A stretch of 64,000 nt of DNA from CAWIMX01 sp963837345 (GCA_963837345.1 CAWIMX010000001.1:2542001-2606000); one strand, 5' to 3'. Shown: positions 1 through 9,980, numbered from the stretch's first letter. Translations and numbers: made by a program. Notes: a model not told the origin generated them from the letters alone.

Positions 1-634
<634 letters not shown>

Positions 635-728
635 GACAACCCTCTGAACACGAGATGCTTCGGTGAGGGCTGAAAGCCGGAATGGCCGCAGAACTCAGGA
701 AGGCGGAACAGCCTCCATTATACGCGAA

Positions 729-1670
729 TCATTGCACTGAAGCGGCGGCTTCCTCGGCCCGGGCGCCACGCAGCGAGAACTCGAGCGAGTAGTTGGCCTC
801 GTGGCACGCGTACTCGAGCACCGGCTGGTCCGTGGCCTCGAACGGAATCGCGACCGTCCAGGGCGTCGTCCACGTGTCGGGGTCCTCGATCGTGGCCCGG
901 TAGTCGATCGTATCCCCGTCGACGCGCCTGAAGCGCTCAACGACGTGCAGCCCTGTCCCCGATCCGCGGAACTTCGACTTCGCCGTGAAGTTCGTGGTGT
1001 CCACGACGAGCGTGTCGCCGACCCAGCGGCCGATGGAATCGCCGAGCCACTGGCGCATCGTCGGCGGCAGGTGGGCTCCGCCGATTCTGATGATGCGGGC
1101 GTCGTGGACCACTTCGGTCAGGATCATCACGGCCTCGGGCGTCTGGACGATCTCGTAGTAATTCTGGGCGAACGGGTTCGGCACCATCGGGGGCGCGGCA
1201 TTCGAGGAGCCGAAGGCCGTTTCGAGCAGGCATCGCTCGTCGAGGTCGAACGATTCGGGACCGTCGTGAGGCGGCTCGGCGCCATCCGGCGCCGGCTGGG
1301 GAGCTGGATGCACGCGCGGCGGCAGCTTGCCGTCGGCCGGATCGACGATGAGCGACGTGCGCCGCGTGGCGACCACCTTCAAGTCCTGCGTCTCGAGGAA
1401 CGTCTCGTTGAGATCGCCCGCCGTCTTGACCTGGTCCTCGGGAAACGCGGCCAGCAGGCGCGTGATCCCCGAGTGTTCGAACTCGGCCGCTTCTTCCGGC
1501 GTGAAGAACTCCTGGTCGGCCAGCGCGTCCGGCCGCTCGAGGGGTGTGGCGGTGCCGTTGGTCCAGAGCCCCTGGAGGCTGGGCGGCTGGCCACCGGGTT
1601 GCTGGGCGCCGATATCGATCGAGCCGACGAGCGCCGCGGTCAGCAGAGCGGCCGTCATCCGTCGCGTCAT
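729..1670 (-). CDS. secreted protein of an acidobacterial family, function unknown
   Basis: The protein has 313 residues. The ATG at 1670 is chosen because it opens a clear signal peptide (MTRRMTAALLTAALVGS, then IDIGAQQPGG); the frame extends upstream without a better start. The middle contains GRWVGDTLVVDTTNFT, a signature I know from abundant secreted hypothetical proteins of Acidobacteriota. After the signal peptide come PSLQGLWTNGTATPLERP and a charged stretch, then beta-rich sequence with ERFRRVDGDTIDYRATIEDP and a C-terminal cysteine in LEYACHEANYS. It lies 65 bp downstream of the ADOP permease on the same strand and could be co-transcribed. No enzymatic motif is visible. Confidence 0.75.
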   Translation of the reverse strand: MTRRMTAALLTAALVGSIDIGAQQPGGQPPSLQGLWTNGTATPLERPDALADQEFFTPEEAAEFEHSGITRLLAAFPEDQVKTAGDLNETFLETQDLKVVATRRTSLIVDPADGKLPPRVHPAPQPAPDGAEPPHDGPESFDLDERCLLETAFGSSNAAPPMVPNPFAQNYYEIVQTPEAVMILTEVVHDARIIRIGGAHLPPTMRQWLGDSIGRWVGDTLVVDTTNFTAKSKFRGSGTGLHVVERFRRVDGDTIDYRATIEDPDTWTTPWTVAIPFEATDQPVLEYACHEANYSLEFSLRGARAEEAAASVQ

Positions 1671-1735
1671 GTGAACGCCCTCCGCGCTGGACCGGATTCT
1701 AGGGCCGGTCGCGGATCCGGTCAATGTACATGGCG

Positions 1736-4363
1736 TCACAAACGGCGGATGGCGCCAGGGAGTTCGGTGCGACCGGCGTGCCAGGCCGGCACGAACGACG
1801 CGGCGAGCACGATGCCGGCCACGACGAGGAACGCGCCTCCGAAGGAGATCGCATCGGTGGGGCCGACGCCATAGAGCAGGGTGGCCGCCAGGCGCGACGT
1901 GGCGAGCGACAACACGAGGCCAACGCTGATGCCCAGGCTGCCGAGGCGCAGGCCTCGACGGAGAAACAGGCGGACGATGCCGGCACGTTGAGCGCCGAGG
2001 GCCAGCCGAATGCCGATCTCGTGCGCGCTCTGCTGCACCGTGTATGACAAGAGTCCGTAGATTCCCAGCGCGGCGAGGCCGATCGCCATCGCGCTGACGA
2101 CCGCCAGCATCGAGGCCGCAATCTCGTAGCCGAACAGGCCGACCTTCACCTGGTCGCCCAGGGCATGAGCCTCGAGAATCGGGAGGTTGGGGTCGAGTGC
2201 GCGGACGTCATTCCGCACGCGATCCATGAGCGTCGACACGTCGAGCGCGGCCGACCGGACGTGAATCGTCATGTCCGGCTGGTAGTCCTGACCGAACGGC
2301 ATGTATACGTGCCCGACGGGCTGTTCGGTGAGGGTCTGGTGTTTCACGTCGCCGGCGACGCCGACGATCGTCCACCAGGACCCGTGCAAGCGGATCCGCT
2401 TCCCGAGCGCAGCCTCGGCGCCAGTCCAGAACCGGCGCGCCATGGCCTCGTCCACGACGACGACGAGCGGGCCGTCGGCCCTGTCGAAGCGGTTGAACGC
2501 ACGGCCTGCGGCGAGTGGAATGCGGAGGGCCTGAAAGTAGCCGTCGGCGACCACCGTAAACGGGATGTTCAGGCTTTCGTCGCGCCGCGGCTCGTAGCCC
2601 TCGACGCCGGTTCGCCGCCAGGGGCCCGGAACGAGGCGCAGCGGCACCACGCTCGCGAGGGTCGCCGCGTCCACGCCAGGCGCGGCGCGGAGGCGATCGA
2701 GCAGACGCTCGTAGAAATCGCGGCCCTGCACCTCGTCGTAGCCGCTCGGCTTCACGTCCACCGACACCGACACGACGCCGCGGGGATCGAAGCCGGCATC
2801 CGCATGCCGTGCGACCAGCAGCGTCCGGCCGGCAAGACCGGCGCCCACGAGCAGCAGCAGCGACACCGCGATCTGCGAGACCACGAGACCGGCACGGAGC
2901 CGGCCCTTCGAGCGCCCGCCGCTGAATCCTTCGTCCTTGATCACCGAAACGAGCGGCACGCGCGCCGTGCGGAGCGCCGGCACGAACCCGAACAGGAGCG
3001 CGCTGACGACGGACAACGCCAGGGCGAAGGCGATATCGGCCAGACCGATGGACATCTCAAACGACGCGGGGGCGGCCGCTGCCGCCGCCGACGATCCGGC
3101 CGGGTTCAGGTGCCCGATGGCGAGCGAGAGCGCCAGCCCGGCCAACGCTCCCGGCACGGCCAGCACCAGACATTCGAAGAGGAGGAGGCGCATCACGCGC
3201 ACGCGGGACGCGCCCAGGGCACGCCGCACCGCGATTTCGCCCCGGCGCCCGACGCTGCGCGCCAGCACCAGGTTGGCGAGATTTGCCGACACCACGACGA
3301 GGAGCAGCACGCCGACGGCGCCCATCAACGCCACGATGGGCAGGATGTAGGTTTGTGCGCCGAATGGCGATTGCCAGAGGGGAACGGCGGCGGCACGGGT
3401 CGGCACCGTGTCCATGGGGAAATCGGCCGAGAGCTGCCTCGAGAGCACGCCGATCTGGGCCGCGGCCGCCGAATGCGACAGGCCCGGCCTGACGTGGCCG
3501 AGGATCGCGAACGGCCCCGCGTCGCGATCGTGCAGCACATCGGGCGGCGCCAGCTGCGGCTGCATCGTCACCGGGACGAACAGATCCGACTGCAGGGCGA
3601 CAAAGGAGCCGTGGAACCCGCCGCTCGTCACACCGGCGATCGTCAGCGTGTGACCGTTGACGATCACGGTGCGGCCGACAACGTCCCTGGCCGCATCGAA
3701 TGTGCGGCGCCACAGTCCTTCGCTGATCACGGCGATGGGCGGCTGGCCCGGGATCCCGTCATCGGACGGCAGGAGCGTGCGGCCGAGCGATGCCGAGACA
3801 CCGAGCGTCTGGAAATAGTTGCCGCTCACGATCTCGCCCCAGATGCGCTCGCCGCGATCGCCGAGGCCGAGGTTCAATGGCAGCACCATCGCGGCGGCCA
3901 GGCTCGTGAAGCTCGAATCGTGATCGCGAAGATATTCGTAGTCCGGATACGGCAGCGGGACGGCGTCGCCGTTCCGCGTGCGCCCAAGAATCGTCGTGAG
4001 GCCGGCGGCATCGGGGACGCCTGGCAGCGGCCGGAGGACGGCCGCCTTGAACAGCGCAAAGGCGCCGGCGTTCCCGGCGATGCCGATTCCGAGCACGAGC
4101 ACGACGATTGCCGAGAAGGCCCGGCTGCGCTTCAGCAGACGGACGGCGTAGCCCGCGTCCTGTGCGAGACCGCCGAGCAGGTCGCGCCACCGGCTGCGCC
4201 AGACCGAACCCATCGAGTCGCGCGTGAGCGACAGGTTCCCGAACTCCTTACGCGCGGCAAGCCGGGCGGCATCCGGACTGTCGCCGCGGGCGATGCGCTC
4301 GTGCTCGCTGATCGCCAGATGGCCGCGAATCTCGTCGTCCAGGTCGTGCTGGTCGGGCCTCAT
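1736..4363 (-). CDS. ADOP-family ABC permease (MacB/FtsX type), copy 1
   Basis: The 875-residue protein has the plan of the acidobacterial duplicated orphan permeases. An N-terminal cytoplasmic segment of about 60 residues (DDEIRGHLAI, then EFGN) is followed by two MacB periplasmic-domain plus FtsX units. Membrane segments are visible near residues 82-104, in the middle (PIVALMGAVGVLLLVVVSAN, and VLAVPGALAGLALSLAIG) and at the C-terminus (AMAIGLAALGIYGLLSYTVQ; GGAFLVVAGIVLAASFVPAW). These permeases lack a partnered ATPase gene, as here, and their substrate is unknown. It starts 3 bp after the padR stop, so the two are surely co-transcribed. Confidence 0.9.
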   Translation of the reverse strand: MRPDQHDLDDEIRGHLAISEHERIARGDSPDAARLAARKEFGNLSLTRDSMGSVWRSRWRDLLGGLAQDAGYAVRLLKRSRAFSAIVVLVLGIGIAGNAGAFALFKAAVLRPLPGVPDAAGLTTILGRTRNGDAVPLPYPDYEYLRDHDSSFTSLAAAMVLPLNLGLGDRGERIWGEIVSGNYFQTLGVSASLGRTLLPSDDGIPGQPPIAVISEGLWRRTFDAARDVVGRTVIVNGHTLTIAGVTSGGFHGSFVALQSDLFVPVTMQPQLAPPDVLHDRDAGPFAILGHVRPGLSHSAAAAQIGVLSRQLSADFPMDTVPTRAAAVPLWQSPFGAQTYILPIVALMGAVGVLLLVVVSANLANLVLARSVGRRGEIAVRRALGASRVRVMRLLLFECLVLAVPGALAGLALSLAIGHLNPAGSSAAAAAAPASFEMSIGLADIAFALALSVVSALLFGFVPALRTARVPLVSVIKDEGFSGGRSKGRLRAGLVVSQIAVSLLLLVGAGLAGRTLLVARHADAGFDPRGVVSVSVDVKPSGYDEVQGRDFYERLLDRLRAAPGVDAATLASVVPLRLVPGPWRRTGVEGYEPRRDESLNIPFTVVADGYFQALRIPLAAGRAFNRFDRADGPLVVVVDEAMARRFWTGAEAALGKRIRLHGSWWTIVGVAGDVKHQTLTEQPVGHVYMPFGQDYQPDMTIHVRSAALDVSTLMDRVRNDVRALDPNLPILEAHALGDQVKVGLFGYEIAASMLAVVSAMAIGLAALGIYGLLSYTVQQSAHEIGIRLALGAQRAGIVRLFLRRGLRLGSLGISVGLVLSLATSRLAATLLYGVGPTDAISFGGAFLVVAGIVLAASFVPAWHAGRTELPGAIRRL

Positions 4364-4366
4364 GGC

Positions 4367-4720
4367 TCACTCCTCGGCCGACGTGGGGTTCATGATGCGG
4401 CCGATGGCCGCGACGAGCTGCGCCCAGCGATCCTGCTCGCGCGACAGCTGCGCCTTGCCGGCCGCCGTGAGCCGGTAGTACTTCGCCCGCTGGTTCGCCT
4501 CGCTCACTCCCCATTCCGATTTCAGCCAGCGGCGCTTCTCGAGGCGATGGAGCGCCGGGTAGAGCGAGCCGGTTTCGACCTTGAGCAGATCCTCGGACTG
4601 GGCGCGAATCGCCTGGCCGATGCCGTGGCCGTGCTGCGGCCCCCACTGGAGCGTCCGCAGAATCAGCATGTCGAGGGTGCCCTGGAGGAGCTCGAGGCGG
4701 CGGTCGGGTGGGTTGGCCAT
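4367..4720 (-). CDS. PadR family transcriptional regulator
   Basis: The protein has 117 residues. The winged-helix DNA-binding region is recognisable by LLQGTLDMLILRTLQWGPQHGHGIGQ at the start (residues 10-35) and VETGSLYPALHRLEKRRWLK (48-67), followed by the wing and a short C-terminal helix. PadR proteins are mostly dimeric repressors. It is encoded between two ADOP permeases: its stop is 3 bp from the downstream one and its ATG lies just beside two palindromes (4724-4759) that probably form its operator. Local autoregulation with control of the downstream permease is the usual arrangement for this pair and is an inference here. Confidence 0.92.
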   Translation of the reverse strand: MANPPDRRLELLQGTLDMLILRTLQWGPQHGHGIGQAIRAQSEDLLKVETGSLYPALHRLEKRRWLKSEWGVSEANQRAKYYRLTAAGKAQLSREQDRWAQLVAAIGRIMNPTSAEE

Positions 4721-4723
4721 GTC

Positions 4724-4759
4724 GTAGACAGTCTACAGCCTTGGACGTAGACTGTCTAC
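4724..4759. promoter_or_regulatory. probable PadR operator: two 13-bp palindromes
   Basis: Two copies of a GTAGAC-N-GTCTAC palindrome lie at 4724-4736 and 4747-4759, 23 bp centre to centre, about two helical turns. The second is the exact reverse complement of the first. They sit immediately upstream of the padR start codon (4720) and 25 bp downstream of the end of the second permease, where an autoregulatory operator is expected. Confidence 0.7.
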
Positions 4760-4784
4760 AGCTTGTTCCGGGCGCCGGGCCGTC

Positions 4785-7385
4785 CTACTCGCAGCGCAAC
4801 GCGGCCATCGGATCGACCCGCGACGCGCGCCAGGCAGGTACGAGCGCGGCGGCCACCGCCGTGCCCGCCAACACCAGCACGACAGAGATGAACACCAGCG
4901 GATCGGTCGGCGCGGTGTCGTACAAGAGCGATGTCAGCAGTCGTGTGAGCCCGAGCGCCGCCACGACGCCCGCCGCCGCGCCCGCCGCGGTCAGACCGAG
5001 CGCCTGGCGAACCACCATGCCGACAATCTCGCCCGGACGCGCGCCGAGCGCGACGCGGACCCCAATCTCCTGCGTACGCCGCGACACCGAGTACGCCATC
5101 ACGCCGTAAATGCCGACGGCGGCGAGCGCGAGCGCGGCCAGCGCGAACGCTTCGAGGAGCACGGTCATCGCGCGGGATTGTGCCAGCGTTCCGTCCACCA
5201 CGTCCCGCATCGTCCGGACGTCGGCCACCGGCACCTCGGGGTCGAGCCCCCGTACGACGGCCCGGACGGCCGGCGCGAGAAGGAGCGGATCGCCGGGCGT
5301 GCGAACCACGAGCGTCATCAGGCCGATCGCCAGCTGCGTGTGCGGCACATAGACGACGGGACCGGCCGTGTCCGCGAGACCCGAGAACGCGATGTCGTCC
5401 GCGACGCCGACGACTTCCGCCTCGCCGTCGTTCGGCAGCCCGATCGAGACGTGAATGTGCTTGCCGAGCGGATCGTCGGCGCCGAAGGTCTGCCGCACGA
5501 GCGATTCGCTCACGATCGCGACGACGGGGGCATCGAGGGTGTCGCGCTCGTCGAACTCGCGGCCCTTCCGAATCGCGATGTGCATCGTCGGGAAGAACCC
5601 GGGCGTCACCGGCAGCACGGTGGTGGACGCCGCCTCGCCGGGCCCGGGTGGCGGCTGGTCGAGCCGCCAATAGCCGGTGCCGATGGCAAGACCGGTCATT
5701 GGAAGGAAACTGATGCCGGCCGCCGAATCGACGCCGGGGAGGGCGCTCAGGCGATCGAGGGCCTGCGAGTAGAAGCCGGCCGAGACCCGCCCGTCGTTCC
5801 AGCGGTCGCCTGAAAGCGTGATGCGCGCCGTCAGGAGCCCGTCCGCGCGGAAGCCCGGGTCGACCTGCTGCAGACGCATGAAGCTCACGCCCAGCAGTCC
5901 GGCTCCGGCGAGCAGTACCACCGAAAACGCGACTTCGGCCGCGGCGAGCGACGAAAGCGCGCGGCGTGACGCGGGTGTCGTGCGACTGGTTCCGGCGTCG
6001 CGTCCCGCGTCGCTTCGGCCGCCCGTGGAGATGATCGCGGGCACGACGCCGAAGATGAAGCCGGTCGCCAGGGACACGCCGAGCGTGAACAGCACGACGG
6101 GCAGATCGAGCCGGGCCTCGTCGAGCCGCGGCACGTTGACACGGTTGGCCACGAGTGCCACGAGCGCGCGGCGCAGCACGACCGCCATCCCCAGGCCCAG
6201 CGAGCCTCCGAGGGCGGCGATGAACGTGCTCTCGGTCAGCATCTGCCGGACCAGCCGGGCGCGGCCCGCGCCGAGCGCGGCGCGCAGCGACAGCTCCCGG
6301 CCGCGCGCCGTGCTGCGGGCGAGGAGCAGGCTCGCGACGTTGGCGCAGGCGAGCAGCAGCACCAGGAGCACGGCGCCGCTCAGGACGAGCAGCGCGGGTC
6401 GGACGGCGCCCACGGTCTGCTCCAGGACGGGCACCACCAGGATCGTCCGGCCGCGGTTCCGCTGGGGCTGCTCCGAGACGAGCTGTGCGGCCAGCCCGCT
6501 CATTTCGGCGCGCGCCTGTTCGAGCGACACGCCGTCGCGCAGCCTGGCGAGGCCGTGCGAAAAGCCGCGGCCGGGGGCCGCGCGCATCGCGGCCGGGCTC
6601 TGGCCGTACGGGAGGTAGAAGTTGCCGCGCACGCCCTCGATCGTGAACCCCGCGGGCAGGACGCCGACGATCGTGCGAGGGCGGCCGCCCGCGACGATCG
6701 ACGAGCCCACGACGTCCGCGCGGCCGCCGAAGCGGGAGATCCAGAACTGGTAGTCGAGCAGGATCACGCTCGCGTCCTGGCCGAAGTCCTCGTCGGGTGT
6801 GTACACGCGCCCCACGACCGCCGGGATCCCGAGGACCGTGAACACGTTCGCCGTCGCCAGGAAGCCGGGGATCTCTTCCGCGACGCCGTTGAACGTGAAT
6901 GTCAGCCGGTATGCGCCCACCATCCCGATGCCGTCGAACGATCGGCTCCGTTCGCGCCACTCGATCAGGTTGGCCGAGGCAATCACGTTCGGTCTGAGGC
7001 TGTCGCGGCCCGTCTCCCACAGGCTGACGACGTGGTCCGGGTCGCGATAGGGCAGCGGCTTGAGCATCACGCCGCGGACGACCGAATACACCGCGGCCGT
7101 GACGCCGATCCCGAGCGCGAGGATCAGGATGGTGGCGAGCGAGGCCGCGGGGCTGCGCTGGAGGACGCGGACGGCATAGCGCAGGTCCTGGCGGAGCTGG
7201 TCGAGCCAGACGGGGATCCACGCCGCCCGCGTCCGCTCGGCGGCGAGGGCCGTGCTGCCGAACGCGCGGAGGGCCGCGCGACGGGCCTCGTCTGGGCTCA
7301 GGCCGCGCGCGATGTTGTCGTCGATCTCGCGCTCGAGGTGATCGCGGATGTCGTCGGGCAGGTCGTCGAGCGGGTGGCGGCTCAT
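4785..7385 (-). CDS. ADOP-family ABC permease (MacB/FtsX type), copy 2
   Basis: The 866-residue protein is a second acidobacterial duplicated orphan permease. The N-terminal segment has DDIRDHLEREIDDNIARGLS, then AFGST, and is followed by a membrane segment near residues 84-104 (LATILILALGIGVTAAVYSV). A MacB-like periplasmic domain, central membrane helices (LLVLSGAVLLVLLLACANVA), a second periplasmic domain and a C-terminal FtsX unit ending AGTAVAAALVPAWRASRVDP follow. It has the same architecture as the 1736-4363 protein but is clearly diverged. No ATPase is adjacent. A long frame on the same strand at 4756-7221 is an off-frame shadow of this gene. Confidence 0.9.
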   Translation of the reverse strand: MSRHPLDDLPDDIRDHLEREIDDNIARGLSPDEARRAALRAFGSTALAAERTRAAWIPVWLDQLRQDLRYAVRVLQRSPAASLATILILALGIGVTAAVYSVVRGVMLKPLPYRDPDHVVSLWETGRDSLRPNVIASANLIEWRERSRSFDGIGMVGAYRLTFTFNGVAEEIPGFLATANVFTVLGIPAVVGRVYTPDEDFGQDASVILLDYQFWISRFGGRADVVGSSIVAGGRPRTIVGVLPAGFTIEGVRGNFYLPYGQSPAAMRAAPGRGFSHGLARLRDGVSLEQARAEMSGLAAQLVSEQPQRNRGRTILVVPVLEQTVGAVRPALLVLSGAVLLVLLLACANVASLLLARSTARGRELSLRAALGAGRARLVRQMLTESTFIAALGGSLGLGMAVVLRRALVALVANRVNVPRLDEARLDLPVVLFTLGVSLATGFIFGVVPAIISTGGRSDAGRDAGTSRTTPASRRALSSLAAAEVAFSVVLLAGAGLLGVSFMRLQQVDPGFRADGLLTARITLSGDRWNDGRVSAGFYSQALDRLSALPGVDSAAGISFLPMTGLAIGTGYWRLDQPPPGPGEAASTTVLPVTPGFFPTMHIAIRKGREFDERDTLDAPVVAIVSESLVRQTFGADDPLGKHIHVSIGLPNDGEAEVVGVADDIAFSGLADTAGPVVYVPHTQLAIGLMTLVVRTPGDPLLLAPAVRAVVRGLDPEVPVADVRTMRDVVDGTLAQSRAMTVLLEAFALAALALAAVGIYGVMAYSVSRRTQEIGVRVALGARPGEIVGMVVRQALGLTAAGAAAGVVAALGLTRLLTSLLYDTAPTDPLVFISVVLVLAGTAVAAALVPAWRASRVDPMAALRCE

Positions 7386-7406
7386 GGCGTCAGCTGACGC
7401 TGTTCC

Positions 7407-7452
7407 ATAGACATTCTAGGGCAACGATAGGGCCTGCCACATAGAGTGTCAA
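7407..7452. promoter_or_regulatory. possible degenerate PadR boxes
   Basis: Upstream of the 7385 permease start, TAGACATTCTA (7408-7418) and TAGAGTGTCAA (about 7442-7452) resemble imperfect halves of the 4724-4759 palindromes, but spaced 34 bp rather than 23 bp centre to centre. They may be weaker PadR sites for the second permease, or chance. Confidence 0.25.
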
Positions 7453-7491
7453 GGGGAGAGTGGCCGGCGGGTGCATAATCGGGGCAGGCTG

Positions 7492-7710
7492 ATGTCGCTC
7501 GACCCCACCTGGCTCTTCCTGTCGCTCATTCCCGGCGGCATCGGGTTCGTGCTGCTCGTCCACGGCAAGAAGCAGGGGCGCTGGCCCCAGATCGTGGCGG
7601 GGCTGCTGTTGATGGCCTATCCGTACGTCGCCACGACCGTGACGGCGCTCGTGGCGGGCGGAGCGATCATCGGCGCCGCCCTCTGGTACGCGACACGCCT
7701 GGGCTGGTAG
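7492..7710 (+). CDS. small two-helix membrane protein
   Basis: The 72-residue protein starts MSLDPTWLFLSLIPGGIGFV. The ATG at 7492 is preferred over an upstream ATG at 7471 because it begins the conserved-looking part. It has two or three hydrophobic segments: PTWLFLSLIPGGIGFVLLV, a short basic loop KKQGRWPQ, then IVAGLLLMAYPYVATTVTAL and GGAIIGAALWY. It is probably an inner-membrane protein of unknown function. It converges with the DUF5916 gene 18 bp downstream and is divergent from the ADOP gene. Confidence 0.65.
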   Translation: MSLDPTWLFLSLIPGGIGFVLLVHGKKQGRWPQIVAGLLLMAYPYVATTVTALVAGGAIIGAALWYATRLGW

Positions 7711-7728
7711 CCGGGGGCTCGCGCCGGC

Positions 7729-8553
7729 CTACCAGCGGAACAGACGCGTGACCTTGACCACGAACGATCGGTTCTGCAGATCCGGAAACCCGCGGTCGAG
7801 CGTCGTGCGGCCGTCGCTGTACACGATGAACAGCTCGCTGCCCGGGCGGTACTCCCAGCGGATGCGCGCGTTCGACGTGAGCGAGTGCGTGCGCGACTGG
7901 TACTGGATCAGGGCCGACGTGAACATCCGCGGCGTGATCGTGTAGGTGACGCGGGAACTCACCAGGTTCGTATCAGCCCGGCCTTCCGGCAGCCGGACGC
8001 GGTTCCACGACACGGTCGGCTCGGCGTAGAGCTGCCGCGACATCTCGACGCGGCCGCTCCAGGCAATCGTCGTGAGCGTGCCGTCGTAGTACTCGCCGGT
8101 CCCGAGCGACATGGTGCCGGAGATCTTGCGCTGCTGGCCGAGCGTGTACGAGGCCGAGCCGTGCGAAAACGTGTACTGGCCGACGGGCACGAAGACGCCG
8201 CTGCCCAGGTTGAAACGGCTGTCGAGCCGCTCGTAGTCGCGGGAAACGCCCACCGACACCCCGTCGCTGTTGTCGAACTCCAGACCGACAGACGCGTCGA
8301 GCGACTTCGACTCGGGCGCGTTCGCCATGTCGGTCAGGTACGACACCGCGCCCTCGTAGCTGATCTTGCGGACGCCGCGCCATCCGGGCCGCGGGCTGAA
8401 GCGCGCCGATCCCGACGACTGCCGGAACGCCGACCGACGCACCAGGCCGATTTCCGGATTGAAATTGGCGCCCACGGTCACGTGGTCGGCCGTCAGGCCG
8501 TAGCGGTCGGCGCTCCACGAGAAGCGGCCCCGGTAGCTCAGGTCTTCGCCCAC
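7729..8553 (-). CDS. DUF5916/CBM9-like outer-membrane protein, C-terminal part after frameshift
   Basis: This is the beta-barrel half of the protein begun at 9980. From GEDLSYRGRF onward it is the usual continuation (DRYGLTADHVTVGANFNPEI, then a run of alternating beta-strands) ending in the aromatic KVTRLFRW typical of outer-membrane barrels. The frame also reads upstream as GYAARTDSPGRV, matching what the family has after the ITILG strand. The two parts therefore join if one G is restored in the run at 8584-8586. It is not an independent gene; the apparent start is internal. Confidence 0.8.
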   Translation of the reverse strand: MGEDLSYRGRFSWSADRYGLTADHVTVGANFNPEIGLVRRSAFRQSSGSARFSPRPGWRGVRKISYEGAVSYLTDMANAPESKSLDASVGLEFDNSDGVSVGVSRDYERLDSRFNLGSGVFVPVGQYTFSHGSASYTLGQQRKISGTMSLGTGEYYDGTLTTIAWSGRVEMSRQLYAEPTVSWNRVRLPEGRADTNLVSSRVTYTITPRMFTSALIQYQSRTHSLTSNARIRWEYRPGSELFIVYSDGRTTLDRGFPDLQNRSFVVKVTRLFRW

Positions 8554-9980
8554 CCGCCCAGGCGAATCGGTGCGCGCGGCGTACCCAGGATCGTGATCTC
8601 GCGCGTCGGATTCAAGACCGCGTCGGCGCCGTACGCGAGGTTCCGATCCGACGTCGGCACGCCGGGGAGCGCGCCCGCCACGGGGTCGCGCAGGGTCACC
8701 ATCGCGCCGACGCGGCTGCGCTTGAACAGATCGCGGCTGACCCGCCCGACGGTGAAGTTCGTGCCTGGCGTCTTCGCCTGCGTCGACTCGCCCGTCTGGA
8801 TGTTCAACCCGCCGAAGCTCCAGGGGCCCGACCGGCCCAGCACGCGCCCGCCGGCCCGGATCGGCACCTGCACGCCGTTGGCCAGCCCGATCTGCCGGCT
8901 GTAGAAGAGGAGCGGCGTCGTGCCGCCGCCGCCGCCGCCGTTGCTGCCGAAGGCGAAGGTGTCGGCGCCCTCGAGGAAGAACTCACGCTTCTCGGGGAAG
9001 AACAGGCTGAATCGCGTGAGGTTCACCTGCTGCTCGTCGTCTTCCACCTGCGCGAAGTCGGTGTTGACCGTGAAGTCGGCGATGAGCGTCTGCCGGATGC
9101 CCCACTTCACGTCGAGGCCGGCGTTCCCGTCGGGATCGTTCGCATAGGCCGGCACCGCGGTGCGATCGGTCAGCACCGATCCCAGCGCATACGGTTTGAT
9201 GTCCAGGTTCTTGACCCGCCCGCCGGGGTCGAGATCGACGACCGTGGCGGCGACCGACATCTTCGACATGGCCGGCCGTCCCCAGGAGGCCAGGACCGGC
9301 GCCAGATACGTCAGCTCGTTGTCGGCGCGCACCATCCGACGGAAGTTCATGCCCCAGACGTGGCCGCCCTCCTGATGGCGGAACGAGCGGAAGGGAAAGC
9401 GGATCTCGAGGGTCCAGCCGTGCTCGAAGTTCGCCGTGCGTGCGTCCCAGATGCCGTTCCAACTGTTGTTCGGCTGCTCGTTGTTGATCGACCAGTCGAG
9501 CAGGCCCTCGAGGTAGTTCACGGCGAAGCCGTACCCGTTGCGGCGGTCGTAGAAGGTGTCGAAGCTCACGCCGAAGTGATCGTTGCTGAACAGATTGTTG
9601 GCGTCGCGTCGCATCTCGGTGGCGACGCGCTTCGACGGGTCGCTCTCCCAGAGGCGCGCCGACACGTACAGGTTGTTCGCGTCGTAGAGCACCCAGACTT
9701 CGGTGCGGTCCGACGCGGGCTGCCCCTCGTGCGGCTCCTGCTGGATGAAGTCGCCGAACGAGGGCACCTGTTCGTACACCGCGTCGTCCAGGCGGCCGTC
9801 GTAGTCGAGATGTTCGACGCGCGTCGCGCGGATCGTCGCCTGGCCGTCGGGACTTCGCGTGATGACGGCCGGGGGAACGGGCGCCGGAGGGCCCACGAGG
9901 GCGGGGTCATCCGCCGTCTGGCCGAGCGCGGGCCCTGCAAACACCAGCGAAAGAACGAGGAAGGCTGCCCCGGGGCGCAT
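8538..9980 (-). CDS. DUF5916/CBM9-like outer-membrane protein, N-terminal part
   Basis: The 480-residue open frame begins with a signal peptide (MRPGAAFLVLSLVFAGPALG). It has a CBM9-like domain (ATRVEHLDYDGRLDDAVYEQ; DRTEVWVLYDANNLYVSARL), then the DUF5916 part (FFPEKREFFLEGADTFAFGS) that leads into a TonB-receptor-like barrel. Such proteins are common in Acidobacteriota and Bacteroidota and are thought to sit in the outer membrane; the substrate is unknown. The frame runs into nonsense after EITILG because one base is missing in a GGG run (CCC on the plus strand, 8584-8586), and the rest continues in the next frame to 7729. A poly-G tract encodes a GGGGG stretch near residue 351. Confidence 0.88.
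   Translation of the reverse strand: MRPGAAFLVLSLVFAGPALGQTADDPALVGPPAPVPPAVITRSPDGQATIRATRVEHLDYDGRLDDAVYEQVPSFGDFIQQEPHEGQPASDRTEVWVLYDANNLYVSARLWESDPSKRVATEMRRDANNLFSNDHFGVSFDTFYDRRNGYGFAVNYLEGLLDWSINNEQPNNSWNGIWDARTANFEHGWTLEIRFPFRSFRHQEGGHVWGMNFRRMVRADNELTYLAPVLASWGRPAMSKMSVAATVVDLDPGGRVKNLDIKPYALGSVLTDRTAVPAYANDPDGNAGLDVKWGIRQTLIADFTVNTDFAQVEDDEQQVNLTRFSLFFPEKREFFLEGADTFAFGSNGGGGGGTTPLLFYSRQIGLANGVQVPIRAGGRVLGRSGPWSFGGLNIQTGESTQAKTPGTNFTVGRVSRDLFKRSRVGAMVTLRDPVAGALPGVPTSDRNLAYGADAVLNPTREITILGTPRAPIRLGGWAKT

Noticed and set aside
2165..4750. Very long plus-strand open frame (861 codons) opposite the ADOP permease
   Set aside because: Arg/His/Ala/Gly-rich with no domain; it is the antisense shadow of a high-GC gene. 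The same applies to frames at 9360-11399, 13799-15487, 17600-19390, 34757-36889 and 42294-43724.
4756..7221. Minus-strand 821-codon frame overlapping the second ADOP permease
   Set aside because: Same strand, wrong phase, arginine-rich; the true gene at 4785-7385 has complete ADOP features.
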